A DNA stretch of 7,976 nucleotides from Chlamydiota bacterium (lineage in GTDB: Bacteria; Chlamydiota; Chlamydiia; Chlamydiales; Simkaniaceae). Made by a program: the position numbers and the translations under genes. The notes below the pieces were generated by a model. That model was not told where the DNA came from, made no database searches, and worked only from the letters and a program-made list of their open reading frames with translations. The number at the start of each line of letters is the position of its first letter. The stretch's first letter is position 1. The stretch covers positions 1-7,976 of the forward strand of contig JAJFMG010000050.1 in assembly GCA_021772295.1 (NCBI GenBank), read 5' to 3'. Positions 1-6,357 of this stretch are shown one piece after another.

Positions 1-1839
1 AAAAAGTTTGATCATGCTAAAGCTAAACTATCTGTTGGGATTCAGAAAATGGTTCGATCAGATGTTGCCTCATCTGGTGTGATGTTTTCGATCGATACCG
101 AAACAGGGTTTCCAGATGTCGTTGTAATCAACGCATCTTATGGACTCGGAGAAAACATTGTGCAGGGCCTTGTAAATCCTGATGAGTATCTTGTCTATAA
201 ACCTCTAATGGGGAAAAAAGATATATTTCCAATTGTTGAAAAAACGCTTGGAAGCAAAGAGGAAAAGCTCATTTATGCGAAAAATAAACTTAAGAATATG
301 TCTACCCCCCTAAATGAGCAAAGAGTCTTTGCTCTAAATGATGAGCAAATCTTAGAGCTTGCTAAATATGCAATTACAATTGAAAAGCATTATAAAATGC
401 CCATGGATATGGAATTTGCAATCGATGGAATAAGCAAAGAAATCTACATTGTGCAAGCCAGACCTGAAACTGTTCAATCACAAAAAGATCGTGGGATATT
501 TTTTTCCTATCATATCAAAGATAAGCCCAAACCTCTCTTGCAAGGAGTTGCAATTGGTGAGTCGGTGGTTGCTGGAACTGCGCAAGTGATTAAAAAAGTA
601 GAAGATATTCGACACTTTAAAGAAGGCTCAATCTTAGTCACTACAATGACAGATCCTGATTGGGTTCCAATTATGAAAAAAGCGAAAGCGATAATTACTG
701 AAAATGGAGGCAGAACATCGCACGCTGCCATTGTTTCAAGAGAGCTTGGCCTTCCAGCCATTGTGGGTACTGGAAATGCAACAGATGTTATTAAACATGA
801 AAAAAACGTTACAGTATCTTGCGAGGAAGGAAATATCGGTTCAATTTATGAAGGCTTGCTTGAAATTGAGAGAACGGAAGTTGCGTTAAATACTCTTCCT
901 AAAATTGATACAGATATCATGCTGAACTTAGCCTCACCGCAAGAAGCCTATCGATGGTGGAGACTACCGGTAAAAGGGATTGGATTAGCGCGTATAGAGT
1001 TTATTATTTCAGATTTGATTAGAGTGCATCCCCTAGCTTTAATTCATTTTGATAAAATTGAAAAAAAGAGCGTCAAAAACGAGATTGATTTTTTAACCAG
1101 TGGTTATAAAGACAAAACAGAATATTTTGTGGAAAAGCTCGCTTCTGGGATTGCTAAAATTGCATCGCTAAAATATCCAGAACCAGCAATTGTTCGAATG
1201 AGTGACTTTAAGACGAATGAATATGCAAATCTAATTGGTGGAGAAGAGTTTGAACCCAAAGAAGAAAATCCAATGTTAGGATTTAGAGGTGCATGTAGAT
1301 ATTACAGCGAGATTTATAAACCTGGTTTTTTACTTGAATGTCAGGCTGTGAAAAGAGCCCGTGATATCCTAGGCTTTGATAACATCAAAGTTATGATTCC
1401 GTTTTGTAGAACTTTAGAAGAGGCGGATAAAGTCCTTGAAATACTTACTCAAAATGGTCTTTCTAAAAACGAGGGTGTTGAAGTTTATATCATGTGTGAG
1501 ATTCCCTCTAATGTGATCTTAGCAGATGAATTTGCTAAGAAATTTTCTGGTTTTTCTATCGGTTCAAATGATTTGACACAACTTGTACTTGGGGTGGATC
1601 GAGACTCCAAAGAATTAGCACATATCTTTGATGAAAGAAATGAAGCTGTTCAAAAAATAATTCGTCAGTTATTAGATGTTGCTCACAAAAACAAGTGCAA
1701 AGTTGGAATTTGTGGACAGGCCCCAAGTGATTATCCTGAATTTGCTGAGTTTTTGGTAAAAAATAAAATTGATTCGATATCCTTGAACCCAGATAGTGTG
1801 ATAGGTATCATAGGACATCTTGGTAAAAATGGAACTTAA
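1..1839 (+). CDS. ppsA: Phosphoenolpyruvate synthase, 5'-truncated by window edge
   Basis: Cytosolic enzyme of gluconeogenesis that converts pyruvate, ATP and water to PEP, AMP and phosphate. The frame is open from base 1, so the first visible ATG (49) is internal; 612 residues are present. Seen in order: the end of the ATP-grasp domain (KMVRSD, SSGVMF, SYGLGENIVQG), the swivelling phosphohistidine domain with GGRTSHAAIVSRELGLPAIVG (catalytic His codon 721-723), and the PEP/pyruvate-binding barrel with RMSDFKTNEYANLIGG, ENPMLGFRGA, SIGSNDLTQLVLGVDRDS and GICGQAPSD (catalytic Cys codon 1711-1713). If these are His421 and Cys751 of E. coli PpsA, both give the same 180-residue offset, predicting 792 residues in total, the E. 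coli length; no internal indels are therefore suspected. The N-terminal 180 residues lie outside the window. All catalytic motifs are intact, so the gene looks functional. The family assignment is secure. Confidence 0.96.
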   Translation, partial: KKFDHAKAKLSVGIQKMVRSDVASSGVMFSIDTETGFPDVVVINASYGLGENIVQGLVNPDEYLVYKPLMGKKDIFPIVEKTLGSKEEKLIYAKNKLKNMSTPLNEQRVFALNDEQILELAKYAITIEKHYKMPMDMEFAIDGISKEIYIVQARPETVQSQKDRGIFFSYHIKDKPKPLLQGVAIGESVVAGTAQVIKKVEDIRHFKEGSILVTTMTDPDWVPIMKKAKAIITENGGRTSHAAIVSRELGLPAIVGTGNATDVIKHEKNVTVSCEEGNIGSIYEGLLEIERTEVALNTLPKIDTDIMLNLASPQEAYRWWRLPVKGIGLARIEFIISDLIRVHPLALIHFDKIEKKSVKNEIDFLTSGYKDKTEYFVEKLASGIAKIASLKYPEPAIVRMSDFKTNEYANLIGGEEFEPKEENPMLGFRGACRYYSEIYKPGFLLECQAVKRARDILGFDNIKVMIPFCRTLEEADKVLEILTQNGLSKNEGVEVYIMCEIPSNVILADEFAKKFSGFSIGSNDLTQLVLGVDRDSKELAHIFDERNEAVQKIIRQLLDVAHKNKCKVGICGQAPSDYPEFAEFLVKNKIDSISLNPDSVIGIIGHLGKNGT

Positions 1840-1858
1840 GATAAAAAAGCCTTTTTAG

Positions 1859-1887
1859 TTGAGAATATTGAAATAAACGAATATACT
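1859..1887 (+). promoter_or_regulatory. Sigma70-type promoter of the ATP/ADP translocase gene
   Basis: A -35 hexamer TTGAGA (1859-1864, 5 of 6 to consensus) is followed by a 17-base spacer and a -10 hexamer TATACT (1882-1887, 5 of 6). It lies between the ppsA stop and the translocase ATG at 1896. The expected transcription start, about 7 bases past the -10, is 1894-1896, so the message would have essentially no 5' leader. The match is strong for such a short intergenic region, but AT-rich DNA produces chance matches; no transcript data are available here. Confidence 0.55.
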
Positions 1888-1895
1888 CCACGTCG

Positions 1896-3404
1896 ATGGA
1901 TCGGGAAAGCAGTCATACTTTTGGTAAATGGCGTAGTAGGTTATGGCCAATCCAAGCATTTGAGCTCAAAAAAATGCTTCCTCTCCTCTTTCTCAAATTT
2001 TTTGTCTCATTAAATTACGCAATTCTCACCTGTATGAAAGACACTTTGGTTGTAACTGCCAAAAACTCAGGTGCTGAAGTTATTCCTATTCTCAAAGGAT
2101 GGATTGTATTGCCTGTTGCGATCATAGCAACGTTGATCTACACAAAATTAAGCAATGTTTTTAAGCAATCTACTCTTTACTACGGGACTATTTTATTTTT
2201 TATTTTTATCCTACTCTCCTACGCTTTTGTTCTGTATCCAAATATTGATTACTTTTCACCACATAGTAGTGCTGATTGGCTTCTTAATAAATTTGGTGTC
2301 AACTATCAGCATTGGATAGCAGTTTATAGAAATTGGGTGCATTCTCTTTTCTTTGTTACAGCAGAACTTTGGGCGCAGCTTGTAATTTTTATTTTATTTT
2401 GGGGCTTTACTAACCAGATTACATCTGTTGGTGAAGCTAAAAGATCCTATACTCTCTTTATAGCAGCCGGTGACTTAGCAACCCTTGCAGCAGGTCCACT
2501 TGTTCTTTATTACGCAAAAAAGTTTAGTGATTTAAGTTTTGTTTATACTCTGCAGCACTTAATCGGGTATGTAATCGTATTTGGTCTTATTATCATGGGT
2601 ATTTTTAAATGGATGCATAAACACGTCCTTACCGATGAAAGACTTTGTAATCCTCTTGAAGTGCAAAAGCTTACTAAGAAAAAAACCAAGCTTTCTCTGT
2701 TTAAAGGGATAAAACACATTCTTTCTTCCAAATATCTGATCCATATTGCATTGATCGTAATTGGATGTGGTCTTGCGATCAATATGATCGAAGTGACATG
2801 GAAGGCGAATTTAAAAATTTTATATCCAAATTCTGCAGACTATCAAGCCTTCATTGCAAAACTTACATTTCTAATTGGGCTTGTTGCTTTGATTGTTGTT
2901 CTTTTTGCAGGTGGAAATTTCTTACGTAAATTTGGATGGCTTTTTAGTGCCCAGATAACGCCTATTGTTGTAGGTCTAACAGGCCTAACGTTTTTTATTC
3001 TTTCGTGGTATAAAGATTCACTTCCGTTTTTAAACGCATTTGGAATGAGCCCCCTTGTTATTGTTGTTTTATTTGGCGCATTTCAAAACATCATGAGTAA
3101 AGTGATGAAGTACTCCTTTTTTGACTCCACCAAAGAGATTGCCTATATCCCACTAGATTATGAGTCTAAGCTAAAAGGCAAGGCTGCAATTGATGTTGTG
3201 GGATCAAGACTTGGAAAATCAGGCTCTGCATGGATTCAAATAGCATTGATTGATCTTGTTGGTATGGGATCGATCTTAAATGTGACGCCCTATCTTTTCC
3301 CTATCGTATTTGGGATGGTAGTTGTCTGGATATATTCTACCAAGGTAATTCACAAAGAGCTTTCTAAACAAGAAGAGGAAGTACCGGAAGCAGTTTCTGT
3401 GTGA
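1896..3404 (+). CDS. ATP/ADP translocase (nucleotide transport protein, TLC/NTT family)
   Basis: Inner-membrane carrier of the family that lets intracellular bacteria and plastids exchange ADP for external ATP; some members carry other nucleotides, and the substrate cannot be read from sequence alone. It has 502 residues, typical for the bacterial family, with 11-12 hydrophobic segments. Family blocks: FGKWRSRLWPI at 9-19, MKDTLVVTAKNSGAEVIP at 47-64, ILKGW at 65-69, IYTKLSN at 81-87, AELW at 156-159, FWGFTNQIT at 168-176, IEVTWK at 298-303 and KLKGKAAIDVVGSRLGKSG at 425-443. Charged positions known to matter in plant NTT1 (Lys, two Glu, Lys) appear retained. The Arg of the usual ILR-x-x-KD block is Thr45. 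The ATG at 1896 is the first possible in frame and has no Shine-Dalgarno, but the start at Met27 (1974) would cut the conserved N-terminal block. The LVVTAK and YTKLSN wording is closer to chlamydial/plastid members than to my memory of Rickettsia Tlc. Confidence 0.95.
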   Translation: MDRESSHTFGKWRSRLWPIQAFELKKMLPLLFLKFFVSLNYAILTCMKDTLVVTAKNSGAEVIPILKGWIVLPVAIIATLIYTKLSNVFKQSTLYYGTILFFIFILLSYAFVLYPNIDYFSPHSSADWLLNKFGVNYQHWIAVYRNWVHSLFFVTAELWAQLVIFILFWGFTNQITSVGEAKRSYTLFIAAGDLATLAAGPLVLYYAKKFSDLSFVYTLQHLIGYVIVFGLIIMGIFKWMHKHVLTDERLCNPLEVQKLTKKKTKLSLFKGIKHILSSKYLIHIALIVIGCGLAINMIEVTWKANLKILYPNSADYQAFIAKLTFLIGLVALIVVLFAGGNFLRKFGWLFSAQITPIVVGLTGLTFFILSWYKDSLPFLNAFGMSPLVIVVLFGAFQNIMSKVMKYSFFDSTKEIAYIPLDYESKLKGKAAIDVVGSRLGKSGSAWIQIALIDLVGMGSILNVTPYLFPIVFGMVVVWIYSTKVIHKELSKQEEEVPEAVSV

Positions 3405-3520
3405 ACTCATATTATGAAAAATACTCGAAATGTTCTTTCATAAGTATTTAACCAATCTGCATACGAACTAAAAAAATTATTTTTTTCCATAAGATGCATT
3501 GTCTATTGTAAGGCTGGCAT

Positions 3521-3548
3521 TCTCGACTTGAATTTTCCAAATCTCGAC
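3521..3548. repeat. Direct repeat TCTCGAC, 21-base period
   Basis: TCTCGAC occurs at 3521-3527 and again at 3542-3548, exactly 21 bases apart, which places both copies on the same helix face about 130-155 bases before the proposed TTG start of the permease gene. The GC-containing 7-mer stands out in this AT-rich region. It could be an operator, but two 7-base copies could also arise by chance. Confidence 0.35.
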
Positions 3549-3566
3549 GGTCCAATACCTATACAC

Positions 3567-3598
3567 ATTCTATGCTACTGATGTAGAATCCGATTTTT
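3567..3598 (+). terminator. Weak hairpin plus T-run, possible translocase terminator
   Basis: ATTCTA (3567-3572) and TAGAAT (3584-3589) can pair around an 11-base loop, with a competing inner stem CTAC/GTAG, and a TTTTT run follows at 3594-3598. The stem is short and AT-rich and lies about 160 bases after the translocase stop, so this is only a candidate; it could instead be a regulatory inverted repeat for the permease gene. Confidence 0.2.
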
Positions 3599-3666
3599 CA
3601 GTTACTATCGGTATATATTTGATTTTTGATTGAAAGGTTATTAGTATACAGAAAGCGGACAAAAAC

Positions 3667-3671
3667 AAGGA
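3667..3671 (+). promoter_or_regulatory. Shine-Dalgarno AAGGA that decides the TTG start at 3677
   Basis: AAGGA is separated by 5 bases (ATAGT) from TTG 3677. The only other usable in-frame initiator, TTG 3626, follows an AT-rich stretch with no purine-rich site. Confidence 0.5.
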
Positions 3672-3676
3672 ATAGT

Positions 3677-4453
3677 TTGAATATTGTCATTTTTTGCTCG
3701 ATTGGAGCAATTGCAGGTCTATTAGCAGGATTATTTGGTATAGGTGGTGGACTCGTAACAATTCCCCTTCTCATCTACGCTTTTGGCTATCTTAAGATCC
3801 AATCTGAGTCATTGATGCATCTCGTAATTGGTACTTCATTGTGCGCCATGATATTTAATACGGCATCGTCTTCGATATCCCACATTCGTAAAAAGGCCGT
3901 TTCCTTTCACTCACTTAAATTTGTACTTCCGGGTGTTGTAATTGGGGCTTTTTTAGGAGTAAACATAGCCAAGCATATTTCTTCAATTGCATTAGAGAAA
4001 ATCTTTGGAACGTTTGAATGTCTGGTAGGGCTATATTATTTATCTGGATTCCATGTCGAAAGCAAGTCTCATATGCCAAGAGCTTTTGGAAGTCTTCTAA
4101 TAGGTTTATTTTTTTCTAGCATTGCAGGAATCATGGGAATCGGAGGTGGAATGTTTTTTGTGCCTATTTTTCATTACTTCAAACTCCCCTTCAAAAATTC
4201 GATTGCAACAGCTTCTGTGATTAGCTTTTCAATTACTCTAACTGCAGCGCTTACATATTTATTCTCAGGAATTCAAGTTACAACTCATATATCGTTTACG
4301 TACTTGTATCTGCCAGCGTTTTTAACAATTGGTGTTACAACCGTTTTCTTTGCTCCAGTTGGCGCTCATTTAGCGCATGTTATCAATACAAAATTTCTTA
4401 AGAAAGCTTTTGGAGTACTTTTGATTGTTGCAGGTTTTACACTCATTAGCTAG
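3677..4453 (+). CDS. TauE/SafE-family membrane permease, TTG start
   Basis: Predicted inner-membrane transporter of the TauE/SafE (DUF81) family; members move small sulfur compounds or organic anions such as sulfite, sulfoacetate or taurine, but the substrate is not predictable here. From TTG 3677 it is 258 residues, the usual family length, with about eight hydrophobic segments. The internal duplication typical of the family is clear: GLFGIGGGLVTIPLL near residue 20 and GIMGIGGGMFFVPIF near residue 153, each opening one half. No ATG lies in frame before the first motif. TTG at 3677 has AAGGA (3667-3671) 5 bases upstream; TTG at 3626 would add a basic 17-residue extension (YRKRTKTRN) but has no Shine-Dalgarno, so I prefer 3677. 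Its tail overlaps the next, convergent gene by 8 bases. No neighbouring sulfur-metabolism gene helps assign a substrate. Confidence 0.85.
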   Translation: MNIVIFCSIGAIAGLLAGLFGIGGGLVTIPLLIYAFGYLKIQSESLMHLVIGTSLCAMIFNTASSSISHIRKKAVSFHSLKFVLPGVVIGAFLGVNIAKHISSIALEKIFGTFECLVGLYYLSGFHVESKSHMPRAFGSLLIGLFFSSIAGIMGIGGGMFFVPIFHYFKLPFKNSIATASVISFSITLTAALTYLFSGIQVTTHISFTYLYLPAFLTIGVTTVFFAPVGAHLAHVINTKFLKKAFGVLLIVAGFTLIS

Positions 4454-4958
4454 TGGTTTTGAAAAAGTCTGTAATTCGGGTGAGATAAAATTGCCTTTCT
4501 TCTTTTGGAGGTGGTTCTGGATGATCTCTGTTATCTGTATTGGAAAGCTTTAAAAGGGAAAAATAATACCTCTTCACTAAATCTGGGTGCATTTGATTCA
4601 TTTCTGTTATAAATGAATCGATCGCTTTTTTCGAAATGGATTTTTTGGGAATTTTCCAGTTTTTGATGTTTACAGTAGATAAACTTTCTTGAAGAAGGAT
4701 TTTTTTAAGATGCATTAGATGAAAATCTTGGCTTTGGCAACATTTCATAATGATGTCATTTTGCTCAAGTTTAGGCGTTTCAAAAACTTGTCCAGATAGA
4801 TTCTTAGGATTTATAGAAAATTTATGAATAAAATCAGAAAGAATAAGCGTTTGCAATCGAGAGCATTTAATAGGATGGTTTTTTTCACTCGATTGATCCT
4901 CTTTTGGGACAAATAGCCTGCTTGCTTTGGAGGCAGAGTCTGTTAAGTCTTTTGTCAT
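4446..4958 (-). CDS. Hypothetical protein, 170 residues, unrecognised
   Basis: I do not recognise this family. The product is soluble-looking: no signal peptide, no membrane segment, rich in Lys and Ser and basic overall. There are Cys at 32 and a CC pair near 73-74, a helix-prone basic middle (KIPKKSISKKAIDSF), an aromatic YYFSLLKL patch near 130-137, a proline run (PEPPPKEE) near 147-154, and an amphipathic tail ending TDFFKTTS. ATG 4958 has no clear Shine-Dalgarno; the next Met is at residue 71. The stop overlaps the convergent permease gene by 8 bases. The 84-base gap upstream contains a CTTAAC direct repeat resembling a PmrA box. A lineage-restricted small protein under such a box in an intracellular bacterium could be a secreted effector, but nothing in the protein itself proves that. 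Its length and continuous open frame support a real gene. Confidence 0.6.
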   Translation of the reverse strand: MTKDLTDSASKASRLFVPKEDQSSEKNHPIKCSRLQTLILSDFIHKFSINPKNLSGQVFETPKLEQNDIIMKCCQSQDFHLMHLKKILLQESLSTVNIKNWKIPKKSISKKAIDSFITEMNQMHPDLVKRYYFSLLKLSNTDNRDHPEPPPKEERQFYLTRITDFFKTTS

Positions 4959-4985
4959 AATAAACTTTTAAAGGTAAAAAAATTC

Positions 4986-5030
4986 AATATGCAGCCATAA
5001 AGGCGGAGACCTTAACAAACTCTTAACATT
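4986..5030 (-). promoter_or_regulatory. Putative response-regulator box and promoter of the hypothetical gene
   Basis: On the plus strand CTTAAC (5011-5016) and CTTAAC (5022-5027) form a perfect direct repeat with 11-base period, and the second copy continues CTTAACATT. OmpR/PhoB-type regulators bind such one-turn repeats, and the published Legionella/Coxiella PmrA consensus is close to CTTAATATT repeated with a 2-base gap. For the minus-strand gene starting at 4958, the box sits 53 bases upstream of the ATG, with a possible -10 (CATATT on the minus strand, 4986-4991) and no good -35, as in activated promoters. The repeat reads opposite to the gene, which weakens the case. The MFS gene merely ends here. 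Confidence 0.3.
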
Positions 5031-5042
5031 CAACTCAAGAAG

Positions 5043-6335
5043 TTATACCGCAGTTTTATTTGTTTTTTGCGGTGAAATATTTTCTTTGCAATGCGTTTCT
5101 CTTAGCAAGGCAACAGAGAACAATGAGATCACAAATCCAACAATTAAAACAGAAAAAGCCATAAAGAAATTGGAACTGGAATAGATATGCATTTTATTTA
5201 CAATTTTACCATCCCAATAAAGATCTAGAAGAGATCCAGATATGGGATGAGAAAGGCCTGCAAGACCCATAATGATAACAGCTGCAATACCCATTGAAGT
5301 TCCCGTTAAATGGGATGGGTTGGATTCACTGACAACAGGGTATCCGATCACTTGTGAGCTTGTTACAACGCCTAGTAAGAAAAAGAGCACTATCAGTAAG
5401 TTAAAGCTACCTATTGGAGCAAAAAGGATCGCAAAAAATGTAATAAGGGATAGAAATATTCCAAGAAGCATAATAGGTTTCCTTTTTCCCATTTTATCAG
5501 AAATAAAACCTGCAATTGGAGATCCAACAATGGAACCCATTGCAATCATACTTACTACAAATGATGCAGAAATAAGTGAAAATCCGTGAATCTGTGTTAA
5601 AAATAAACTTCCATATGCAGCGCCAATGACCATAAGAGGAAGATTCATAAGGCCTGTATATAGACCAGCAAAAAGTGTTTGCGTATTTTTAAGAGAAACA
5701 ACTAAATCTTTCGTGAAAGATCCAGTTTGAATATTTGTTGGATGTACTGTTTTTTTCTCTGGGGAATCTCTTACAAAGAGAAAAATCAGAATAAAAATAG
5801 CTCCTCCAATACCAGCATCGATCAGCATTGCATTTCTCCAAGTAAAATGCTCAGCAAGTAGTGAAAACGGAGTTTGCGCAAGAACGCCTCCGAGCATTCC
5901 AACTGTGATTACAACACCAATCACAAAAGCCCTTTTTTTAAGGGGAAACCATCTTGCGATTAAGATCATGCAAGACAAGAAGCAAAAGCCATTTCCAACT
6001 CCAGAAAAGAAATGGAAAATACTCGCAACCTGGAGAGAGTTTGCCATGGCAAATCCAACAGTCCCGATAATACATAGCACCATGGCAAAAAGAATAATTC
6101 TTCGAGTTGAAAAGCGATCAAGTAAAATGCCAGCGGGAATTAAAAAAATCACATCTGCCAAGAAATAGGTACTAGAAAGAAATCCGAATTCAGTAGCGTT
6201 AATTGATAAATCTTTCATGAGCATTGGAGAAATTGCATTCATCATGTGCATTTGCATCAACTCATATGCAAAAAAAAGACCGGCGCATAAACATACAATC
6301 CATGCCATTACTGGATTAATATTTCTTGTTTCCAT
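5043..6335 (-). CDS. MFS transporter, Pht-like (Legionella/Coxiella type)
   Basis: Twelve-helix inner-membrane secondary transporter of the major facilitator superfamily, 430 residues from the chosen start. Signature loops: GILLDRFSTRRI (69-80) between helices 2 and 3, and GFISDKMGKRKP (276-287) at the equivalent place in the second half, separated by a hydrophilic central loop (190-215, SPEKKTVHPT). The N-terminal wording (YELMQMHMMNAISPMLMKDL, FGFLSSTYFLADV) resembles, from memory, the Pht transporters of Legionella, which import amino acids or nucleosides into the vacuolar bacterium. The reading frame is open to 6497, inside tdk, but ATG 6335 is chosen because GGAG lies 5 bases upstream, the extra 54 residues are hydrophilic and unlike an MFS start, and it leaves a clean 22-base gap after the tdk stop. 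Likely co-transcribed with tdk, which makes a nucleoside such as thymidine a reasonable but unproven substrate guess. Confidence 0.92.
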   Translation of the reverse strand: METRNINPVMAWIVCLCAGLFFAYELMQMHMMNAISPMLMKDLSINATEFGFLSSTYFLADVIFLIPAGILLDRFSTRRIILFAMVLCIIGTVGFAMANSLQVASIFHFFSGVGNGFCFLSCMILIARWFPLKKRAFVIGVVITVGMLGGVLAQTPFSLLAEHFTWRNAMLIDAGIGGAIFILIFLFVRDSPEKKTVHPTNIQTGSFTKDLVVSLKNTQTLFAGLYTGLMNLPLMVIGAAYGSLFLTQIHGFSLISASFVVSMIAMGSIVGSPIAGFISDKMGKRKPIMLLGIFLSLITFFAILFAPIGSFNLLIVLFFLLGVVTSSQVIGYPVVSESNPSHLTGTSMGIAAVIIMGLAGLSHPISGSLLDLYWDGKIVNKMHIYSSSNFFMAFSVLIVGFVISLFSVALLRETHCKENISPQKTNKTAV

Positions 6336-6340
6336 TTTTA

Positions 6341-6344
6341 CTCC
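6341..6344 (-). promoter_or_regulatory. Shine-Dalgarno GGAG setting the MFS start at 6335
   Basis: On the minus strand GGAG is followed by TAAAA and then the ATG at 6335. It lies in the 22-base tdk-MFS gap and argues against the longer frame beginning at 6497 inside tdk. Confidence 0.65.
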
Positions 6345-6357
6345 AAATCTGTTGCAT

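Larger units (their letters stand above)
3405..3676. other. Non-coding stretch between translocase and permease genes
   Basis: There are 272 bases with no convincing gene on either strand. Contents: mutually exclusive weak inverted repeats just after the translocase stop (TTATGAAA 3412-3419 with TTTCATAA 3436-3443; AATACT with AGTATT nearby), an A7/T7 tract near 3470-3487, a 21-base-spaced direct repeat of TCTCGAC, and a small hairpin before a T-run. No tRNA or riboswitch fold is recognisable. It probably contains the 3' end of the translocase transcript and the promoter of the permease gene, but I cannot fix a good -35/-10 pair. Confidence 0.6.

Noticed and set aside
510..889. Open frames on the minus strand and in another plus frame inside ppsA.
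   Set aside because: They lie wholly inside a strongly conserved coding region, translate to low-complexity unlikely sequence and have no family resemblance; they are shadows.
1840..1858. Possible ppsA terminator at AAAAAAGCCTTTTT.
   Set aside because: The palindrome has no workable loop and almost no GC; it cannot form a stable intrinsic terminator.
5000..5013. AAGG/CCTT inverted repeat after the MFS gene as a terminator.
   Set aside because: The stem is only 4 pairs with no T-run; it also overlaps the CTTAAC repeat, which is the more notable pattern.
5272..6168. Plus-strand open frames inside the MFS gene.
   Set aside because: They are antisense shadows of a clear membrane-protein gene, with sequences full of Ile/Pro/Lys typical of reversed hydrophobic codons.
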